Shown: positions 11,141 to 22,090 of the stretch, in pieces
Layout: each line of letters begins with the position of its first letter
How positions within the stretch are numbered: position 1 is the stretch's first letter
Source of the DNA: Haematobia irritans
Lineage: Eukaryota; Arthropoda; Insecta; Diptera; Muscidae
DNA: 64,000 nucleotides
NCBI RefSeq assembly: GCF_050003625.1
Contig: NC_134397.1
Location: 280,606,070 to 280,670,069 of the forward strand
Direction: 5' to 3'
The notes under the pieces: generated by a model
The model's database searches: none
The model's input: only the letters and a program-made list of their open reading frames with translations
Told to the model about the DNA's origin: nothing
Made by a program: the position numbers and the translations under genes

Positions 11141-11387
11141 TTGCTGCTTTTGTTTTTCTTTACTGCAGGTATGTGTCCTTTTATGACTATCCGCGTAAAA
11201 ATTGGGGGATCTGATTTGATATGGTTAGATCTGAGCCAAGACATGGTCAGATCTGAGCAGATCTGAAAAATGGTTATATCTGGTCAGATCTAAATACTAT
11301 GAAATTGGATGTGATCAGATGTCAAAAATGAGACACATCTAATCAGATCTAATTTGATATGATTGTATATTATTTGAAACATTTGTA

Positions 11388-11637
11388 CACCCAGAAAAGG
11401 AATATGATCACCTCGAACATGTTTTAAGAGCAAAATGTTATTTTTGGGTGGTGACCATGTAACATGGTTTTCGCAACCATGTTATTTTCTCGGATTTCAT
11501 GTATCTGATTTCGGCAAGCAGGTTATATTTGACCAGAAAATAAAATTTTAGTGACAAACATGTTACATGGTCACCATACAAAAATAACATTTTGCTCTTG
11601 AAACATGTTTGAGGTGATCATATTCCTTCTCTGCGTG
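11388..11637 (+). mobile_element. Palindromic TA-flanked MITE M1
   Basis: 250 bp, almost wholly two inverted arms of about 110 bp (CACCCAGAAAAGGAATATGA ... and its complement), flanked by TA (11386-11387 and 11638-11639). The arms contain GGTGACCATGTAACATG. A sister copy lies at 19114-19362. It is Tc1/mariner-like by TA target, with no coding capacity. Confidence 0.8.
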
Positions 11638-11639
11638 TA

Positions 11640-12795
11640 TCTTTCGAGATATTTCAACAGCATAGGAAGCCCATAATTTGTATATAATATGAGATATATT
11701 ATTTTATTTAATAATACAAAAAGTATATGCATTACATACACTCAAAAAAATGTAAATTAAATTCCATCAAAGCCAATTAACGAGGTATTGGCAGTTGAGT
11801 TGGAGAGTTGTCCAGGGTTTTTTTTCGTTTGTTTTTCTTTAAGGTAAATAGTTTTAGGAATTTCTTTGGATCACTCTTCTTTAAGTTGCAATAAAAGTTG
11901 CTTTTGAATGCAAGGCGGGCATGGTAACCAGTATCACCGTTGTTTCCTTTTTCCTAATCTAGAAAATATTAAAACAATGTATGAAAAGGACTACGAAGGA
12001 AATGACAAATACAATCTACTACCTACATAATCTCCGCAATAAAAGAAACTGCATTTTACCAAAGGAACACAAATAAAACAATTATATTGTATTTCTTAAT
12101 TTTCTCGCTTTTCTTGTGTTAAATTCGTTTAGAAATGATGCTCCTGACGGTGGTTACAGTTCACATAATTACATTGAGGTTTTTGTTGAAACTGATGGGC
12201 CGTTCACACTAAACCGTTCGAATTGGTTTGTAGAATTTAATGGAAACATGAAGGACTTTTACATTTATTATAACATATGATAGAGGAAAACAAATCTTTT
12301 GTTATTTGAATTTTAACAAGTACAACTTACGCAATTTATAAATGTAAAACGCATTAAACAAAATTTACTATATATATATATTAAAAAAAATCATTGTTGT
12401 AGTCGCAGAATCCGGAATTCCATCGGAAACTCATCTTGACTAATGATTTCATTAACCTTCGGTGCCTGCTTCAATAAGCAAAATTGTCAAATCTGAAGCT
12501 CAGAAAATCAAGGAGGCCCCTCCATCCTCAAGGTACGACTGTTTGGATATCTGGACAACGTTTGTATTTAACAATTACGTGCCATACAAACAACCAAACC
12601 GTTGCTATTCAGTTCTGTTGATACATTTATGATGTATTTTTTCGCTTCAGAAAACAGTATTTTACCAAACCACGAAATTCCTTTTTGTCCATTTTTTCAC
12701 AATAACAAAAGTTTCTTCACAAAAGACGCTCTACCTCACAAACTAATTGACTTACAGACGTCAAATTTTGACACGAATCATTTGAAGGTTGGTAC
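11640..12795. other. Unassigned AT-rich sequence within LE copy 1
   Basis: No gene or repeat family is recognised. A short segment at 12569-12640 ('TCAGTTCTGTTGATACATTT') resembles 25849-25870 of the second LE copy, so part of this stretch belongs to the LE element. The ORF at 12602-12805 has no recognisable domain. Confidence 0.35.
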
Positions 12796-12797
12796 TA

Positions 12798-13729
12798 AAG
12801 GGTGATTCTTTTGAGGTTAGGATTTTCATGCATTAGTATTTGACAGATCACGCGGGATTTCAGACATGGTGTCAAAGAGAAAGATGCTCAGTATGCTTTG
12901 ACATTTCATCATGAATAGCCGAACGATCTGCCACAACGTCGAATTTTCAGTGAATGGGCCCTAGAAAAGTTGGCAGAAAATCCGCTTTTTTATCGACAAA
13001 TTTTGTTCAGCGATGAGGCTCATTTCTGGTTGAATGGCTACGTAAATAAGCAAAATTGCCGCATTTGGAGTGAAGAGCAACCAGAAGCCGTTCAAGAACT
13101 GCCCATGCATCCCGAAAAATGCACTGTTTGGTGTGGTTTGTACGCTGGTGGAATCATTGGACCGTATTTTTTCAAAGATGCTGTTGGACGCAACGTTACG
13201 GTGAATGGCGATCGCTATCGTTCGATGCTAACAAACTTTTTGTTGCCAAAAATGGAAGAACTGAACTTGGTTGACATGTGGTTTCAACAAGATGGCGCTA
13301 CATGCCACACAGCTCGCGATTCTATGGCCATTTTGAGGGAAAACTTCGGAGAACAATTCATCTCAAGAAATGGACCGGCAAGTTGGCCACCAAGATCCTG
13401 CGATTTGACGCCTTTAGACTATTTTTTGTGGGGCTACGTCAAGTCTAAAGTCTACAGAAATAAGCCAGCAACTATTCCAGCTTTGGAAGACAACATTTCC
13501 GAAGAAATTCGGGCTATTCCGGCCGAAATGCTCGAAAAAGTTGCCCAAAATTGGACTTTCCGAATGGACCACCTAAGACGCAGCCGCGGTCAACATTTAA
13601 ATGAAATTATCTTCAAAAAGTAAATGTCATGGACCAATCTAACGTTTCAAATAAAGAACCGATGAGATTTTGCAAATTTTATGCGTTTTTTTTTTTTTAA
13701 AGTTATCAAGCTCTTAACAAATCACCCTT
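12798..13729 (+). mobile_element. DD41D (rosa-type) mariner, internally deleted
   Basis: 932 bp with short inverted ends (AAGGGTGATT at left, AATCACCCTT at right) and TA duplications at 12796-12797 and 13730-13731. The left end runs to 'TTTCATCATGAATAG' and then jumps straight to 'CCGAACGATCTGCCACAACG', so the transposase N-terminal half is missing. This leaves the C-terminal catalytic part only, so the copy cannot be autonomous. Confidence 0.85.
12919..13623 (+). pseudogene. Mariner transposase, catalytic C-terminal part (DD41D)
   Basis: The open frame follows a TAG at 12916-12918, the deletion junction, and runs 234 codons to TAA. It has no ATG in a sensible place and lacks the helix-turn-helix DNA-binding domain. 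The three catalytic acidic positions are all present: Asp in 'LFSDEAHFWLNG', Asp in 'WFQQDGATCHTA' and Asp in 'LTPLDYFLWGYVKSK'. There are 41 residues between the second and third, which is the DD41D spacing known from rosa-type elements rather than DD34D mariners. The domain is uninterrupted, so the loss of the N-terminus appears to be the main lesion. It would encode at most a non-DNA-binding fragment. Confidence 0.85.
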
Positions 13730-13731
13730 TA

Positions 13732-14783
13732 TATAAAAATAATATGCATTTAATACTAGCGACGCCATCTATGTGTCAGACCGGGGACTTATCAGCCAAA
13801 CTGTTATTTTTGTTAATGATTTAAAATTTTTGATTTTAAATTGATTTACATGAAAAATAAACGTCATTATGAGTGGTAATAGGTTGATTTTTATTTACAC
13901 AGATTGGAGGTGAAAACATTTTTTTGACAAAAATTTCTAAAGGTACTAAGTTCGAGTTTAGTCGCTAAAATCAAGAATAAATCAGTAAGATACTATAAAA
14001 GTACACGTCTTTGATGCCAAACTTTTATAAAGTTTATATTCTTTAAAATGGATTATTAAAGAAAAGTAATCTTGAAAAAATGGCGATTTTAGCGGCGAAA
14101 CTAGAACTTAATACCCACCATTAATACTAAATAACTGACCAGTGGAAATTTTGTCTAATTTTATAATATTTTTTATTACAAATATATTCTGAGAAGAATT
14201 TCAAAAACGTCCCATTAGTCCATGGATATGATTCCACTAATGTACCTACTGGATGGATTTTTTCAAAGTGATAAGTTTTTCTATAAACGGTATTTCGTCC
14301 ATTTGTAATAAAACAAAAATTTCAACTTATTAAAAGTAATTATTTTCATTTGCAGCTAGAGAGGTTCTAATGGTTAATATTCGTACTGTTTAATGCTAAC
14401 TAAGTTGGCTTTAAGCTGGCTTAGAAAATTTACTTGTATTGTAAGAAAAGTTTATTAGTTGTATACAGGCTTGTTGTGCCTTTTATGGCTTAATTTATCT
14501 ACTTTTTGGAAAATTATACTGAAAAACAGTTTATTTGAAACCAATTTCTTAATATAGTTTTCCCAAAAAAATTTTCTGGGTAGGAGGAATATTTTGAATG
14601 AGTGTGAGTACATTCTTCCCATACCGTAGTAATAATGAACTTAAATGCGATGCAATGCATGAACTAATTTATAAGAAAATCATGAACTTATCTAGACGAA
14701 AAAAAATCTTTGGCGCCAAATCATGGTCACTTACTACGGTTTAGTTTATTTTTCGTAAACAATAGTTAACTTTTTTTTCGGTG
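13732..14783 (+). mobile_element. Right part of LE copy 1
   Basis: Non-coding. It aligns by eye with 26040-27165: shared blocks are 'TTGATTTACATGAAAAATAA', 'AAAACGTCCCATTAGTCCAT', 'CTATAAACGGTATTT' and 'TTTGGCGCCAAATCATGGTC'. It ends in the A/T-run TIR at 14766-14783. Confidence 0.65.
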
Positions 14784-15291
14784 CAATGATATTTGTCTTG
14801 TCATTCAAATATAATAGTTTGTGTCATTAGTTAATATGTCTTTGGAGCATATTTTTTCTCTAAGAAAAAATCCATCCAACAACAAATACATAGTGCAATA
14901 AATAGAAAAGAAGATAAAGATAATACAAACGCAATTTATACAATAGCTTTAGTTTAGTCGATATTCAACTGTGATCTAGATAACAGGAAAGCTCTGTTAT
15001 ATTTAGTTTTTAATCTGCAATTATTTAAAAGTTTTATGGTGGTCTCATGTTATATTAAACACCATCCCTGAAGAAGCTGGAAACACCTAGCGAAACGTTG
15101 GATGACAAAAATGAAATAAAATAATCTTTTATTCGCATTAAAATACATGACCCAAAAATAACAATAAATATTTAAAACAATTAAAAACGTCGAATCGAAA
15201 ATAAAATGTTGGTTTCCATTTGAATACTACTTTGTTTGAGTTCAAAAATAATTCTTCTCAGCTATGTGTACCAAAATGTAAGGGGAAGGTA
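14784..15291. other. Unassigned sequence with a hammerhead-like core
   Basis: AT-rich, no gene. At 15068-15095 it reads CTGAAGA, then a possible hairpin (AGCTGG-AAAC-ACCTAGC), then GAAACGTT. This matches the conserved core of hammerhead ribozymes as seen near ends of Penelope-like elements. Whether stems I and III form was not established. Confidence 0.3.
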
Positions 15292-16430
15292 CACGCACAG
15301 AAAACCCATGTTTGGACATGGTTGCCGCATTCATTTAATGCTTATCTAGAGCATGTAATTGCCGCGAAACCCATGTATTTTGTCTTTGTAAAAATAGGTT
15401 TCGAGCGGAGAAAAATGTATGGTGGCAATAAGCATTTGAATGGTTCTTAAATACCGCAAACATGTTCTATCATTTGAATGATAGAATTTGAGACCATTAA
15501 ATGGTCGGGAAAAGCATGTACCTGACCATTCAATTTTTTTACTTTTTTGCAGGGAAAAAAGTATTTTTATAGGTTACGTATAGACATGTCTAGAACCATT
15601 ACATGGCCATAAAGACCATGTACATTGTTTTTGTGACCATTTACTTTTTTAATTTTGTATCGAAAAGAATTTTATAAAAACATTGACAGGTACACACGAT
15701 TTTCATTTTGCGCATCAGTCGTGTGTTGTTTCTTGGAATGGACGGAGAATACGGAATTACTGTGTTTTGTGTTAATTTATTTATTCAGAAGTGGCACGTG
15801 GTTTTGTGTGAACACAAAAAAGGAAAGTGTAATTGAAAAAAATTTACCTTTTTTTGTTCTGCATTTTGCTATATGGATCATTTATTTTTATTTGCAGTTA
15901 CATGATGTCTGCGTTTGTACATTTGATGGGCACGATGTAAATATGGAATAATTACTTATTGTTGATATTGAAATAAAATAGTGTGTAAAAATATATGATG
16001 TTTGCTTGAACGGCATTATAAATACAAAAAAACAATGAATTAATTTATAAAAAAATAAAAACAAATAAATAAAGTTAATTTTGTGTTTTCTTTTCTCAAG
16101 TGGCGCCCTTTTTTCGACGATGAAAAAAGTTTTTTCATAAAGATCAAAACATTTTAGGTTGTGACCATGTTCTTTTAACTAGAAGAAAACCCTTTTTAAT
16201 GAACACCATACCATTTTAAATCGTGACCATTGTCTTTTCATTCAAACAAAATTCTTTTTATCAATATAATAACATTTTAGATGAGGACAATTATATTTTT
16301 CTTAGAACCATGCACACTGAGCCAACATGGTTGCAGGTTAAAATTGTACATGGTCGCCGCGAAAATAGCTCGTATCATATTATTTTGCTCTTCGAATATG
16401 ATTGTGACAATCATGTTTCTTCTCTGCATG
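15292..16430 (+). mobile_element. TA-flanked TIR element, CACGCA family
   Basis: Flanked by TA at 15290-15291 and 16431-16432. The ends are CACGCACAGAAAACC and, inverted, CATGCAGAGAAGAAACATG, related to the ends of the 11388 and 19114 MITEs. The interior has repeated ACCATGTNC/GACCAT motifs and no coding similarity; ORFs at 15220-15951 look incidental. The match of the two ends is short, so the limits are uncertain. Confidence 0.4.
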
Positions 16431-16496
16431 TATTAGGTCTATGAACTTAGTATAAACATTTTTTTAAACAAAAAATATGTTGTTTCGCGACAAGTA

Positions 16497-17865
16497 CACC
16501 CAGAAAAAAGTGACCCCTTCTTTAAGTTAAAATGAACTAATTGGGAAGAAAGTTGAACTTCGTATAGCACCAAAGACATTTTTATTTTTTTGAACGATGT
16601 GATTTTCGTTGAAATTAGATAGAATGCATTCCATATATTAGTTAACATTTTCCTATATGTATGTACCACCATACTACAGAATGAAAAAATTTGACTGAAT
16701 TGAATTCATATATGGAATGATTTTATTGAACTTTTTTCATTCATTGGGACAAATCTTACATATTTTTACTTCAAACTTAGAACCGCCTACCTTCGTTTTT
16801 AAATACAATTTTATTTATTTATATAGGCAATTTTTTATTCAATAAAATACATGCTTTATTAATATATTAAATATATTTATTAAGAATCAACAGCATCGAC
16901 TGGCCTTGAAATATTAGTTTATTATTCCACTATTTCCAATTTCCATGTAATGTCGTCAACTGTAAAACGCATTTTTCCTTCTTCTTGTACCTTTCACTTT
17001 TAATAAGTTGCTGCGTAACGAGTTTTTCCTCCTTTTACAATTTCAATACCTATAAATAAAAAATCATAAACCAATTTTTTTCACTAAAGGTTAGCGTCAC
17101 TGAATGTTACCTGTTAATTGAAGATTCCAAAATGAAGACGAATGAAGGGATTGTTATTCTGTTTTCTTTCTTTATACACCATCACGAACATAGTTTTTTC
17201 TCACTAATTTAAAATAACAAATATTTTATATATTTTATTTATTATATTATTTTACTATATTATTTTTTAACAATTCCTCCGTATACCACAACAACGCGAT
17301 TCCAACTAAAAAACAACCCACGCGCAAACATACCGATTACATCAATGACAGTTATCGATTACAGGTAGATAAAAGAAATATAGGAAAATTTCCTATATTC
17401 TAACAAGTGTGTCCCCTTAAGTTTTAAAATGATTGAATACTTCTTAGTACGAATGAATTAAAATATTTTTCTACGCCAAGTGTTATTCGTATGTATGATA
17501 AGCTTTCCATAAAAAATGAAGTCAGAATTATCATTTTATAAGAAATTTTACTAAATTTGAGTAAACTTGGTTTTAGTTCATATTTTGTTTATTTTTACGA
17601 ATGCTTTGTTATCAGTGAATAAAGTTTTCTTGTTCAGTAGTAAATTCTTATACCCAGCGAAGAAAACAGAATTAGTAAAATGCCATTCTATTAATGAACT
17701 ATTATTCTAGTTAATGAACTATTCCTAACTGCTTTAAGTTTAGGATTTTTTTACTGAAGCAAGTAAATTTTATTATTTTAAACAAAATTTTAACTTAATG
17801 GAAATAAATTGGCTAAACTAAATAAATGAACATGTTTTCCTTTAGTTCCCACTTTTTTTTGTGTG
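16497..17865 (+). mobile_element. Possible TA-flanked element with AAAAAAGTG ends
   Basis: Left end CACCCAGAAAAAAGTGACC after TA (16495-16496). The right end, read inward, is CACACAAAAAAAAGTGGGAA before TA (17866-17867). An internal copy of 'GTGTCCCCTTAAGTTTTAAA' near 17410 echoes the left end. No coding content. This could instead be two adjacent elements. Confidence 0.4.
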
Positions 17866-17867
17866 TA

Positions 17868-18256
17868 TAACTTCTATTATCTTTAAACTTCTAAATGTGG
17901 TAACATATTAAAAAATCGATTCTAAACATAATATACTACTTTTTATACACAATGTATTGTGTTAAAAATGTTTGGAACAAACATCTTATTTTTGTACCCA
18001 ATCAAATCAAAGCAAACTTTTTCTTCCATGAACACCCATACTGAAATCAATCAATTAAGATTTCCGGCACAGTTTGAACGTAGTTTAAAGGAAATGTCCA
18101 CAAATATGAAGCACTACGTTAGGTTAGGTTAGGTTAGGTTAGGTGGCAGCCCGATGTATCAGGCTCACTTAAACTATTCAGTCCATTGTGATACCACATT
18201 GGTACATTTAAGTATTTAAGAAAATTGAAATAATATAATTCATTTTTTTATTGCAG
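17868..18256. other. End of the large yellow intron
   Basis: Contains an interstitial (TTAGG)5 tract at 18119-18143 followed by 'TGGCAGCCCGATGTATCAGG', and ends with TTTATTGCAG, the acceptor for the exon at 18257. No gene. Confidence 0.55.
18119..18143 (+). repeat. Interstitial (TTAGG)5
   Basis: Five perfect TTAGG units. TTAGG is the ancestral insect telomere repeat, but flies lack telomerase and use other telomere structures, so this is an ordinary interstitial tract, probably part of a dispersed repeat that continues with GTGGCAGCCCGATG. Confidence 0.85.
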
Positions 18257-18621
18257 ATCGCTATTTATATTTTCATTCATTAAATAGTCATAAAGAAATA
18301 CGATTACATTTGAAAATAGTTAATAATGAGTCCATGTGGTACTATCCAAAAGACTATCATCCAACAGACAAATACTTCACGATTCTAGGTTCTCGTGGTA
18401 CCCAGTGTGAATCGGAAGTAATGGACTCTTCTGGAAATCTCTATTGCTCCTTAATAGGTTCCAACGCTTTGGTCAGCTGGAAGGAAAATATCCCTTATTC
18501 TGCTGATAATATAAATGTAATGGCTTACAGCACAGAGCAATGGCGCTTTGTAACTGGGTTAAAATTGGCAATGAATCTTAATGATGAAGAAGAGTTATGG
18601 GCGCTTAGCACGGAGCCAAAG
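18257..18621 (+). CDS. Yellow/MRJP family protein, internal exon 3 of 3 seen
   Basis: The exon opens in the phase left by 1017-1395 (G|AT, Asp) and gives 'DRYLYFHSLNSHKEIR', then 'GSRGTQCESEVMDSSGNLYC', 'NALVSWKENIPYS' and 'ELWALSTEPK'. The blocks GTQC/E, D.SG.L, LV.W and LWALS are typical of the C-terminal propeller blades of Yellow proteins. It ends at a consensus GTGAGT donor (18622), so a further exon must exist. I could not find the expected 40-90 residue terminal exon downstream, and it may be short or outside the window. No lesion is visible. A 16.9-kb intron separates it from the previous exon. Confidence 0.9.
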
Positions 18622-18974
18622 GTGAGTAGTATAACATATATTTTAATAGAAACACAAACATATGTTTTTATATTTGGTAAATATCACAAGATTTCCAACA
18701 CCAAATATAGAAACATTATATATATTTTATTAATGACATAGGCGTAGCTAAAGGGGTTTGGCATCTCCCCCAAGTATTTCCTCAAACTGTGTTATATATC
18801 TTCACCCAAAGAAATTTGTTAGTTCAAACAGAAGAAAGCTCTGCTAAAACAACAAAAAGCCTGCTGAAAAAGAGAAAGCAGTCACTGTTTGCTGAACTAG
18901 CAAACATTGTCTGCTATTTGTAAGCTCGATTACATTAAAACATGTTTTAGTTAGCCTGAAACAAGTAAAAATGT
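18622..18974. other. Intron/unknown sequence after the yellow exon
   Basis: Starts with the GTGAGT donor. AT-rich, with a purine-rich patch around 18820-18890. No coding similarity. Confidence 0.45.
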
Positions 18975-19690
18975 CAACTTATGCTATGTTTCCACCGACT
19001 CGTTTTCCTCATTCGTTATTCCAAAACATTTCACTGTTCACACCGGGTTGAGATGTTTTAGTTTGACAGTTACCATGGAAACTAGAAATTCACATTTACT
19101 CGAAATTCACATACACGCAGAGAAGGAATATGATCACCTCAAACATGTTTCAAGAGCAAAATGTTATTTTTGTATGGTGACCATGTAACATATTTGTCAC
19201 TAAAATTTTATTTTCTCGTCAAATATAACCTGCTTGCCGTAATCAGATACATGATTTCCGAGAGAATAGCATGGTTGCGAAAACCATGTTACATGGTCAC
19301 CACCCAAAAATAACATTTTGCTCTTAAATATGTTTGAGGTTATCATATTCCTTCTCTGGGTGTATATACAACCTATGTTCAAATAATTACCGCGAGCGCA
19401 AAGGGAAAAAATTTTGTATGTTATTTTCACATGTCCATGTTCTTAAAAGCCTTTGTTTATTCTTTTTTTCGATGAAACTTATTTCAATATTTTGACATAT
19501 ATTTTGAATAGGGTATTTTATTCGGGGTATATTCCAAATTAGGTGGGTTCACATTCTAAAATTGACGTGTTTTGGAGGAAAACTTGTGTTTTGAACATGT
19601 TTTTTAGTATGGCGAAAACGACTCGTTTTGAAGTGCTTATAAAGGGAAAACATTTCAAACTCCAAAACATGCTTGGTGAGAACACCGTAT
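18975..19690 (+). repeat. Dispersed repeat P, copy 1, with MITE M2 inside
   Basis: From 'GCTATGTTTCCACCGACTCG' to 'GGTGAGAACACCGTATTA'. It is paralogous to 22637-23093, which has the same sequence without the 249-bp MITE. The ends show weak inverted similarity (TTTCCACCGA and TTCTCACCAA). No coding content. Confidence 0.7.
19114..19362 (+). mobile_element. Palindromic TA-flanked MITE M2
   Basis: 249 bp made of two long inverted arms (CACGCAGAGAAGGAATATGA ...), flanked by TA at 19112-19113 and 19363-19364. The paralogous sequence at 22765-22780 reads CACATATATGCAACC without the element, so it is an in-window empty site proving a TA target duplication. Closely related to M1 at 11388. Confidence 0.9.
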
Positions 19691-19988
19691 TAGGGGCCTA
19701 ACACAATTAAAATCTTGATAGAATAAGAGAGGTGTCTGTTCTACAAAAACAACATTTTCTATTCGCTAAATGTCAAAAGCAAGCACAAGTGCTTATTCCA
19801 ACAAGTGGTTCCTTAAGCAACAAGTACCTAGCAACGCATGTTATTTGTTTATTGTTTATATATTTTTCAAGTATATTACCAAGCAACGCATGTTTATTAC
19901 TCTTCTTCTACATTAAAATTTTAATTCTTTTCGCAACGACAACATTGTTTTGTTTGGTTTTTATGACGTTGGAGAAGAGAACATTAAA
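19691..19988. other. Unassigned spacer
   Basis: Non-repetitive AT-rich sequence. The ORF at 19732-19998 has a hydrophobic stretch but no recognised domain or gene context, and I do not call it. Confidence 0.3.
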
Positions 19989-21353
19989 AAACAAGTAAGT
20001 AAAGTGTAAAGTCGGGCGGGGCCGACTATATTATACCCTTCACCCTTATGTAGGCCATGTATAGTAGTGACATGTATAGTTAGAATAATAATGCTGCTAT
20101 CTAAAATGCGAAATTTCACGTAAATGTGACTATAACTTGGGCCCCCCTGGTCATATGAGTGCAAATCGGACGGAAGATATATCTGGGAGCCATATCTAAC
20201 TCTGAACCGATTTCAACCAAATTTGGCACAATTACCGCTACTACTAAACGTACTCCTAGTGCGAAATTTGAAGCAAATTACGGCAAAACCCTGGATTTTG
20301 AGGCCATATAAGTTCAAATCGGACGAAAGAGATATATGGGAGCTATATCTAAATCTGAATCGATTTTGATCATATTTGGCATATACAATAGTATCGTTAA
20401 AAGTACCGCTTGTGCAAAATTTGAAGTAAGTCAGGACAAAACTCAGGCTGTTGTGACCATATAAGTCCAAATCGGACGAAAAATATATATGGGAGCTATA
20501 TCTAAATCTGAATCGATTTTGACCATATTTGGCACATACAATAGTATCGTTAAAAGTATCGCTTGTGCAAAATTTGAAGTAAGTCAGGGCAAAACTCTGG
20601 CTTTTGAGACCATATAAGTCCAAATCGGGCGAAAGATATATATGTGAGCTATATCTAAATCTGAACCGATCTTAGCAAAATTTGACACACTTAACGATAC
20701 TATTAAACGTACCCCTTGTGCAAAATTTGAAGCAAATCACGGCAAAACTATATGGCAGCTATATCTAAATTTGAACCGATTTCAATCAAATTTGCCAAGC
20801 ATTGGTAGAATGTCAATTTTACACTCTGTGCAAAATTTCACGAAGATCGGTAGTAAACTTTGGCCTCTGTGGTCATATGAGTCTAAATCGGACGAAAGAT
20901 ATATATGGGAGATATATCTAAATCTGAACCGATTTGGCTGATATTTTGCAAGATTTTCGAAATGCATAAAATATTTGGATGTACGGTACTTCAAGAAAAT
21001 CGGTTGATAAACAGGCTAACTATGACCAAATCGGGGATAAATATATATGACAGCTATATCTAAGTCTGAACCGATTTTTTCCAAAACCAATAGCGATTGT
21101 CTCTGTCCCAAGAAACGGCCCTATGCCAAATTTGAGGACGATCGGACTTAAATTGCGAGCTGTACTTTGTGCACAAAATTACATATACAGACAGACGGAC
21201 GGACAGACAGACAGACGGATATCGCTAAATCGACTCAGAATTTAATTCAAAGCTGATCGGTATACTAAAAGATGGGTCTATGACCACTATTTCTTGGCGT
21301 TACATACAAATGCACAAACTTATTATACCCTGTACCACAGTAGTGGTGAAGGG
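19989..21353 (-). mobile_element. HINE/mini-me-like element E (reverse orientation)
   Basis: Read on the minus strand it begins with the hairpin TACCCTTCACCACTACTGTG ... GGGTATAATAAG (21354-21315). It has 'GATTTAGCGATATCCGTCTG' with GTCT units at 21185-21220 and several ~150-bp internal repeats. It ends in the palindrome AGTCGGCCCCGCCCGACTTT at about 20010 and CTTACTTGTTTTT. The 136-residue minus ORF at 20213-20623 is a repeat by-product. Confidence 0.75.
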
Positions 21354-21692
21354 TACACGCAAAGAAAAAAAACGTTTGGAAAACCTGTACCGAAAACGTT
21401 TTTCTTTTGTTAGAGTTTTTTGAATTGCTTCGAAAATTTTAAACTTTTATCACCAAAAAAATTCGTTTGTTACAAAGTTTTTATTTTTTCAATAAAAAAA
21501 GTTATTTTTGAAACAACAACAGGGTCCATTTCGTTTATATCAAACACTGTTCTTTTCAGACTTTTGGTCTTTAATAAAACACATTTTACAGTTCAAAATT
21601 TAATATAGTACAATGTAATGTTGAACATTTTTTTCGGTATCTTCCGAACATATGTAGAATGTATGTAAAAAAAAAAAAAAAACAAAAAAAAA

Positions 21693-21770
21693 CTTTGGTC
21701 GAAGCAGGGATCGAACCCACGACCCTTGGCATGAGAGTCAGACGTAGCAACCACTGCTCCACGGTGCCAA
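21693..21770 (-). repeat. tRNA-derived SINE head
   Basis: On the minus strand 'TGGAGCAGTGGTTGCTACG' resembles box A and 'GGTTCGATCCC' is a canonical box B, at tRNA-like spacing, followed by an interrupted poly-T/A tract at 21667-21692. The acceptor stem does not pair, so it is a SINE head and not a working tRNA. Confidence 0.65.
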
Positions 21771-21881
21771 ACTAAATGTTTGTTTCTGTTAAATAAACTT
21801 TGTTTATTCGGTTCGTGGGCGCCGCAAGCTATGCTATATAAATATAACTTATATGGATATTTATCTATTGATGACCATAAC

Positions 21882-22090
21882 AGGTACATAGCTCAGTGGT
21901 TAGTGTGTTGGCTTACAAAGTGCATGGTCCGCGGTTCGATTCTCCGTCCAGGCGAAAGGTAAAAAAATTTTAAAAATTTATAAAATCGTATAATTTCTTC
22001 TACATTGTTTGTATTACAGAAAAAGGTGCTAAGAACTAAAAATATTCGTGGAAGTGAGAAAGATGTGAGGGAAAATGCAATTAGCCAGAA
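21882..22090 (+). repeat. tRNA-derived SINE
   Basis: 'TAGCTCAGTGGTTAG' (box A) and 'GGTTCGATTCT' (box B, 21933-21943), then an A-rich linker and 'TTTGTATTACAGAAAAAGGT', 'GTGGAAGTGAGAAAGATGTG'. The same body occurs at 5262-5450. The anticodon arm is not paired. Confidence 0.65.

Larger units (their letters stand above)
7873..14783 (+). mobile_element. Large TIR element LE, copy 1, split by nested insertions
   Basis: Pieces at 7873-8140, 9726-9840, about 11140-11270 and 13740-14783 match, in order, the element at 25004-27165. The ends are CACGCAGAAAAAAC and, inverted, CACCGAAAAAAAAGT. Two HINEs (8141-9725 and 9846-11140), a palindromic MITE (11388-11637) and a mariner (12798-13729) interrupt it. 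No coding region is recognised. A conserved palindrome TTTGGCGCCAAA lies near the right end (14709-14720). Confidence 0.6.

Noticed and set aside
18119..18143. TTAGG tract as evidence of a chromosome end
   Set aside because: Only five units, internal to a gene region, and flies do not use TTAGG telomeres.
19732..19998. 88-residue hydrophobic ORF as a membrane protein gene
   Set aside because: No start context, splice signals or recognised family; hydrophobic residues follow from T-rich sequence.
21693..21955. Two tRNA genes
   Set aside because: Boxes A and B are present but acceptor and anticodon arms do not pair; the segments have SINE-like bodies and A-rich tails.
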